Assembly: GCF_000764305.2 (NCBI RefSeq)
Contig: NW_025937261.1
Span: forward strand, 34,938-98,937
Direction of reading: 5' to 3'
From: Hyalella azteca
Taxonomy: Eukaryota; Arthropoda; Malacostraca; Amphipoda; Hyalellidae
DNA length: 64,000 nt
Positions 57,421-64,000 of the stretch are shown piece after piece. Under the pieces are notes generated by a model. The model did not search any database and had not been told where the DNA came from. It worked only from the letters and a program-made list of their open reading frames with translations. Within the stretch, counting starts at the first letter, position 1; each line of letters starts with the position of its first letter. Position numbers and translations under genes: made by a program.

Positions 57421-60300
57421 CTGGACGAGAACAAAGTAAACTGGAGGAATTTTGAGTTGCACAAATGGTTAATTAAAAGAACGCGTTTAAAAAAAATAAA
57501 ACAAGCTATAATCATCCTTGCATTTTCAGCCAAGTGACCTCAATGGTCGGCCCCTTTAAGGGACCGAGCAAACCAATGTAAATGAGCTCACTTCTTTTCA
57601 GGTGCCTTTATTTTAAAGAGAGAATACGACAGAAACTACATCCGAGATTGAGAATGAATGCGACAACTGAAACAAACAAATAACAATAAATAGTAATCTA
57701 ACTAAAAATGGCCATAACATCGATATGATATGTCAAATTGGCAGCAAAGAAATTCAGCTGTCAATAGATATGGACGAAAATAGATATGGAATAAATACAA
57801 AAAATGTACGCGCAACGAATACTTCAACCATAAGGCTTATGATACACTGTATTTAATTATTTATTTTCGCAGGATCCTGCACATCAGCAGGAATCGCGAT
57901 AGAACTTAGCAAGGTTGATTCAGCACATGTCATGTCCAAAATAAAATGGGGAAAAAGCACAATATTTTCAGGCTCCATTTGTATAGGCCTAGCGGAGGAA
58001 ACTAGGGCAGCATAAGCAGACCTAGTGGGAAAAACCTTGTTATGCAGAAGGAGACTGAATAGCAAGAATATATACAGCCTCAGAATCAGGCCAAGTGGAT
58101 GTAAATCCGAGCAGCGGAATTATACCAGGAAATAGAATTTAAATATAAAATAGAGCATAAGAACTAAAAAACTAAAAAAAACTAAAAAAACTAAGCCGTG
58201 AAAGTGAAATATCTATTGTAAAATAACGGCCGATTGGAAGAAAATCTGACCAGGAAATAGAGCCTAAATATTAAATTGAGCAGAAAAACAATTCGAGAAC
58301 CGAAATGTATAATAAATTAGGACGAAAGGGATAAAAGTAGTGTAGTAGGATGATGAAAAAAGGGGGGAACTGGTACAGTTGCGGTCTGTCATGTATGAGG
58401 AATAAATAGGAGCGCCCATTTTCAGCTCAACATACTCCAAAGCACACCAATTCTGCACGTTAACCGATAGGTCGTACACCTGTCAGAAAAACGTATTCTT
58501 GCTGATGGTTTACGACAAGGTTCCTCCATTCTTCGCTCTCATCCGAAAATTTTCGTTGCCCGATATCTTCTTATCCGAATATTTTGTTATCCGATTATCC
58601 GAATATTTTCGTTGCCCGATATCTCTCAGTCTCTCATTTTATATCATAAATTTTCGTCTTATATCACCGAACCTTAATTGCCACCACAGCCTAACCATAC
58701 CTCACGTCGCCTATCATTGGCTTTCCTTCTTCCATAAAATTAACTCAAATTCCATGAAATTATCTCCCTTCCTCTATTCTCATTTCCCTCTACGCCTTCT
58801 ACCGACTTCTTCTCACATTGCCATCACTCACATTCCAGCAATCCGTCTCCCCTCGCTTACCCTCGACACACTTCATCTCCGTACCCCTCCCCTAACTCCG
58901 TCCTCGACTTCCCTCACTCTCGTCTGAACTTTAATAAGCTAATGACCCATTTTTTCTCTCGTCTCTTAAGGTGCCGTCAAATTTTGGAACGTCCAGGCAA
59001 GTTTACGACGAGAAGGACATGGAACGGCATACATGTTGCAGAGCTCAGTCGTATACTATTTTGTCAATAAAAATATAAAAATGAATCAAGAGCGTTAGAA
59101 AATCAGATTTGCTGAAAATCAGATCAAATTTGCTGAAAATCATGATGAAAAGTACAGCAGTATTTCTGCCTTGAAATAAAGACAGATGCTAAAAAATTAC
59201 AGATTTTGTAATTTTCACGTGACTTCAAATTTTCAGTATAGCACCTATTTGTACAATGTTCAACATTTGCACAATATACTTGCAATATATCCTTTCAATA
59301 TTTGCATAGTGGAAATATTGAACGGACGATCGATTCCCGAAATGATTGATTTCAGTGATACCACAGTTGCCACTTTCAAGTGAGCATAAGTCACTATTTG
59401 ACCGCAAATATTTTGAAGAGTGAAAATTAGCAGTAAATAAGGAGATTTTGATATTTGTGCTCTAACTCAAGTAGTTCTCGTGCTTGTCCTAATTATTAAA
59501 CTTCCTGCAGCACAAAGGTAATTACTTATTACATGAAATTTACTACTTCATATACATAATGAATATATTTATGGAAAAATATTATACATATTCTCATATA
59601 TTTAATTTTTACATAAAGTTTTCTTCAATTATATATGTATTTCTAGAAATTTCACCTAATCCGGTAAAATCTAAGCAAGTAAATTCTCCAAATAAATGTA
59701 ATAAAGCACAATTGCACTTATAATGGACCGTTAGGAACTTTTCTTTATTTCACCGGCAATTTCAACAATATACTTATTTTCAATTATACTAGACGTGTAT
59801 ATGGATTCTTGGAATGAGTTTCTTTACCAAGGAATTCAGCGTTGGAACATGGGAGCGCTCTGCGCTTTACTTTGGGCTTATACATAAAGTTCTGACCAAA
59901 TACCACAATATTTTATATTACCACAGCTTTAAAAACGGCAATGTACAGCCATACTGGTTCTCTCGACTACCGTTCGACTTATGATCTTGGTATTGCAAGT
60001 CTACCCAACACTCATCATCAAAAGTACTGCAAAATTTCAGACTGCACCATTCGTTAGTTGCCAGTTTCCTTAGTATGTCCTAGGCCATGAAGTAGCGTCG
60101 CCTCTATCATGTCACTCGACATAAGTTCATGTCTAAAAGTTCATATAGTTCTGTGCTCTATAGCAGCTGCACTCTTGGAAAAGTTCACTCCATTTGCTCC
60201 CTATAACACACTCCCTCACAGCGACGAAGGATCTCCCCTCACCACTCCTAGGCCATCCTCTTCCCTGTTATTCATCCCACGGGAGTCTAACGCACTTCCT
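57421..60300. other. no gene recognised
   Basis: Includes a pyrimidine-rich frame at 58499-58927 without similarity or codon signal, and repeated TATCCGAATATTTT motifs at 58565-58620. Confidence 0.35.
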
Positions 60301-60309
60301 CCTGCTGTC

Positions 60310-60425
60310 GCTGGCGGAATTTTTGTGTAACATTTACAGCACTGATTGTAATTACAAGACACAACACACGTCTCTGCAAATATTTAATTATATTTTTGTG
60401 TAACATTTACAGCCCTGATTATAAT
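60310..60425. repeat. two direct repeats TTTTTGTGTAACATTTACAG
   Basis: TTTTTGTGTAACATTTACAG then a GCACTGATTGTAATTACAA segment occurs at 60320 and again at 60391 with small changes. Confidence 0.85.
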
Positions 60426-61679
60426 TACAAAATAAAAACTCTGAAGACGCTTGCGGGAAACCTAACTTTCCCAATCTTCAAGACGATGATAGCTGGTAAT
60501 TATTTTATTGGTTCTTCACAATTATATAACTCGTTTTTTAAACAGATCACCCATGGTATCCCTCATAATTCTCATTTGCCTTTGCAATAATTATAATCGG
60601 TCTCGTCATCAGACGTCGTATATCAAAATTATTAAACAGACGAGCACTTCTGCTTTCCAGTTGATGAAGCCTGTAGTAAATTCGACCATTAGGCGTTGAT
60701 GATTGATTAGTGTCCCTCGGCTTATAATCGGATTTACAAAACAAGATATTCGTCGGGGACAATTCCGGCCACTGATACCGCAGGAATTTGGTATTGTGGT
60801 TTTAAATTTATACATTTCGGTTATAAAAATTGTAGTCGATTTATTCGGAACCCACCTACGCTTTCGAAAGATTTCCAGAAAACAATTTTTGATAATCAGT
60901 ATTCGTATCACCATTCAACATATTTTTTTAAGAGCACATATTTTTAACCAAAAACTAAAAATAATATTATTGCTGGAAATATTCGTTTGACGACGTAAAT
61001 TTAGTTTGCAAAACTTTTCATTTGAAGCCCATGTAGACGAGAACGCTAAACCATTATTCGAAGATAACTGAATTGGAGACGTCTATTACTTTAAAACCGC
61101 ATAAATGACCTGCAAATTAATTGAACATGGATGTAAGCGATGCTCTTTCTAAGTATCGTTAGAATCATGAAATCAATGTTGAGTACAAGTTCGCGAACAC
61201 TTGTGAGCTGTTCGAAGTACACTTAGAGAAATATGAAGAGTGATGTCCAAATGGCGATGCAATTTTTGACCATTTATGGTCACCCTTAACCAGTTTGCCC
61301 CGATAAAATGGTGAATCAGTGATACGTGTGTCACTAATTGGACAATATGATCCATTAAATTTTCTGAGTGTGCAGCACGTATGAAGGCCGGTAACCGCTG
61401 AGCCCGAGATCAGGATGCGGATCTGCCTTTATTGGAAGTCGCTCCGGCTGCCAATGCCAACGTTCCTAGGGGATCGTCTGCGATGCACAAACCACCACCC
61501 GGTTACGGAAACCTGTGTTGAACTCTTAAATTGTATTTAAAGTATCAATTTTAATAAATAGATCGTTTTGGTAAATCAATATTTCTTGTTCAGCTCATGT
61601 ATTCAGTCGGTCTTGCAGCCTCTCAAGAAACAAGTCAGTGCGCTCTTCATCGCAGGTGCCATCGTAATTAAATATGACA

Positions 61680-62028
61680 GAATTCTCAAAAAGTAAATAG
61701 TTACAGCAAATTCTAAAACGCAAGTTAGTTAGGGGTTATTTGCTCAAATATGGTTTGAACGAGCCTTCCATTCATAATAAATACTTTGAAGTTAAATAAT
61801 TCAAATAAATTATATTGAAAATGAAATAATTCGCTTTATTTCAGTTCAAAAATTTTTGAGCCAGTGAAAAAGATTTTACAAAGGGACTCCGAAATGTTTG
61901 GGATTCTATTATTTCTGGTTTGCCTGCTAGGCAGAAATGTATTTCGATAAGATTATTGACGTTTATTACTTTGTTCGACATTACCTGCCGTATCGGGATA
62001 TCACTAAGATTTCAGATTTTATTTTAAA
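61680..62028 (+). repeat. left half of the dispersed repeat split by hAT
   Basis: AAAAAGTAAATAGTTACAGC to AAGATTTCAGATTTTATTTT matches 53795-54195. It continues on the other side of the hAT element at 63747. Confidence 0.85.
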
Positions 62029-62393
62029 CAGTTGTGATCACAGCTAACCGAAGAGTTAAGTTCGATAACCGTTAATCGGCTAACTGAAAAGTTAGCTTTT
62101 ATAACGCCAAATCGATAAATCGACGAAAAATTTAGCTGAATTTACCGCTAACCGCTAATTTTTACTATATCAATTAAGCTTTGGCTTAATGTATTGGGGG
62201 CTCTAAAACTATGAAAAACAGAACTATAGGGCCGAACTTTTAATATGTTGTAGCATTGACAAGGAGCATTCCAAAAACGTGTAGCATGCAAAGATCAGAT
62301 AATGATCAAGATGTACATAAATAATTAAATGAACAAATTAAATTAATCGTAGTTGGCATTCACAATTCAGTTAATTAAACGAATAAGAAAGTA

Positions 62394-63427
62394 TTACGCG
62401 AATATGAAATATTGAGAAATAAAAACACACAGGTAAAAGCAGGGTTCCACGCTGCTTTTACTATGGCTTGCCCTCCATCTCCTCGAGGTGATGATTGTCG
62501 CCTTAATGAACATCAGCCTCTCATAGTTGGTTTCTAACAGAGTGGCACTCTTGGCCTTCGAGATGTCGTTGCTTATGGTAAACAGGCGCTCAACTGCAGC
62601 ACTGGATGCGATGGCTGTGTTGTACACACCTGCTCACCCAACATGAGCAGGTGCTCACCCAAGAAGACAACGTCATTCAGGAACTCCGTCGAGCTGGCCC
62701 CCAACTAGGTCTTCACCAAATTCTGTGCCTTAGACATCAGTGACCTGTATCTCCTGCTGCACTCCTGGGGGCTGGTTGATCCTGCTGATGAAGTCATCTT
62801 TCCCATCCTCGTCATTGCTGGTTGACAACGTCAGTCAGGAACTGAAGACAACGTCATTCAGGAACTCCTTCGAGCTGGCCTCCAGCCAGGTCTTCACCAA
62901 GTTCTGTGCCTTGGACATCAGTGACCTGTCTCCTGCTGCACTCCTGAGGGCTAAGTGATCCTGCTGAAAAAGTCGTTTTTCACATCCTCGTCATTGCTGG
63001 TTGTACTGCTGCCCTCCAATTAATGGTGTCCCTCAGGGCTGTCTGCACGGCGGTCTCCATGGCCTTCTGTACCCTGCTGAGATGGCTGTGATTATGCTTC
63101 TCCAACAAGAACAGGCGAAACTTAAGGTGGAAGGTAGCTGCCAGCTGGCACTTCTTGTCTTCTAGGAGGGACCCAAACCTTTTCGTGATGCCTGCCAGCA
63201 TTGCGTCTATCAGAGGACTGCGGTACAGGAGGCCGTTGGACTTGGCCCCCATCTACTTCATGATGGTAACTGCTACAGTTGACAGTAGGCTCCCGAGATA
63301 GGCCTGATAGGACAAAGCCCCGGATCTTAACCAAGGACTCGGCAACATCGGTCATCACTTGAGCGAACTCCTTCAGGAAGCCGACCTCAGAATCAGTGAT
63401 GCTCTGCAGCTTCAGCTGTGTCATCAC
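62394..63427 (-). pseudogene. broken hAT transposase
   Basis: Several frames are needed. From 63427 down: FLKEFAQVMTDVAESLVKIR, then PLIDAMLAGITKRFGSLLED and AATFHLKFRL in another frame. The C-terminal dimerisation motif ASSAAVERLFTISNDISKAK lies at 62394-62627. Stops and frame changes, plus an internal duplication, mean it cannot make an active enzyme. Confidence 0.85.
62660..62990. repeat. internal tandem duplication in the hAT element, about 180 bp
   Basis: GACAACGTCATTCAGGAACT with TCTTCACCAA and TTCTGTGCCTT occurs at 62667 and 62848, each followed by a CCTGCTGCACTCCTG segment. Confidence 0.85.
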
Positions 63428-63746
63428 CCTGTGGAGAGCTCCCCATTTATTCTACAGGGTGCTAATAAATTATGTAGCAGAAACACAAGACGAGATTGGT
63501 AGACGTACATATGTTGAAGTAGTCAGCAATCAGTGTGGCACACGGCTAACGATACTTAGCATTAAATATTAACACCCGAATTTTCAATCAGAAGAGTATT
63601 TTAAACATTTATAGCGGACTGCAGTTAGCGGGAGCTAATTTGTCCGCTGATGGATTTCAAAGTTAGATGAAAAGCTAATCCGATAAGGAAAAAGTAAGCT
63701 TCGCAAATTATCGGTTAGCGGGTTAGCGGAACTGTGCTCACCGCTG

Positions 63747-64000
63747 ATTTTCAATAGCAGGAGCACGATCGAAGTTAATCTCAACAAAAAATATAACTTT
63801 TTCTTTGTAGTTTCGACTTTGATGTTAATAGCCAATAACTTATGGGGCAAAATTGATGGTATTAAGTTAGACCCAATGTACTGGCCGAAACTTTAGTGGC
63901 TCAGCTTGCATCGGTGAGATATAACCCAAATATTTAGAGCCGTGAACTGTTGTGAACTAAAACATAGCTTCGGAAAGCCTCAAGAGTTTACTTGGAAAGA
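63747..64000 (+). repeat. right half of the dispersed repeat split by hAT
   Basis: ATTTTCAATAGCAGGAGCAC to GAGTTTACTTGGAAAGA matches 54190-54455. Runs off the window. Confidence 0.85.

Larger units (their letters stand above)
62029..63746 (-). mobile_element. decayed hAT-family DNA transposon with target duplication
   Basis: Ends are CAGTTGTGATCACAG and, inverted, CAGCGGTGAGCACAG, typical of hAT. Flanking 8-mers are ATTTTAAA and ATTTTCAA. The - strand carries transposase pieces (below). Just inside each end are GTTAGC/GCTAACC-rich sequences. The element lies inside an older repeat whose uninterrupted copy at 53795-54460 shows the empty site. Confidence 0.88.

Noticed and set aside
58499..58927. 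142-residue + strand frame, Ser/Leu/Pro-rich
   Set aside because: The sequence is pyrimidine-rich on one strand, which keeps frames open. No domain, splice context or similarity recognised.
61380..61510. GC-richer patch resembling an RNA gene
   Set aside because: It does not match 5S, tRNA or a known small RNA pattern that I can recognise.
1..64000. CRISPR array, operon or phage-type defence system
   Set aside because: Repeats are variable in spacing and derive from exons or mobile elements. The genes have spliceosomal introns, so the DNA is eukaryotic.

Overview
This window is nuclear DNA from an animal, AT-rich and dense in introns and repeats. It carries most of two conserved metazoan genes in convergent orientation. 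The exon sequences look arthropod-like; a crustacean is my guess, but nothing here proves it. No prokaryotic gene, CRISPR array or operon was seen.

Left part (about 2.9-13.4 kb, + strand): the catalytic and C-terminal exons of an aromatic amino acid hydroxylase, best read as tryptophan hydroxylase, the first enzyme of serotonin synthesis. Ten exons join in one frame to the stop at 13391, and all three iron ligands are present. The N-terminal regulatory exons were not found and probably lie to the left of the window.

Middle (19.2-44.1 kb, - strand): a tubby-like protein 4 (TULP4/TUSP) gene. Its exons give WD40 blades, a SOCS box (BC box plus Cul5-like box), the first part of the tubby domain, a very long low-complexity insert and the conserved tubby C-terminus ending at 19186. 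The exon for the first WD40 part and start codon was not found. Two expected segments are also missing: one WD40 segment beside an undetermined base at 33379, and a central tubby segment where a repeat fills 27006-27785.

Right part (44-64 kb): no exon was recognised. It holds tandem arrays, a family of short inverted-repeat elements with (GACA)n cores, a fold-back element, and a decayed hAT transposon at 62029-63746 with 8-bp target duplications, nested in an older repeat.

The most unusual signal links the two genes. At many exon ends, the last bases of the exon plus its 5' splice site are copied in tandem into the following intron. Clear cases follow TPH exons at 6634 and 11840 and TULP4 exons ending at 43926, 36209, 31359 and 30469; weaker cases are at 8628, 28973 and in the TULP4 3' UTR. 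Some arrays keep the decoy donor GT and others have lost it in every copy. Only one duplication spanning an acceptor was found (2398-2972).
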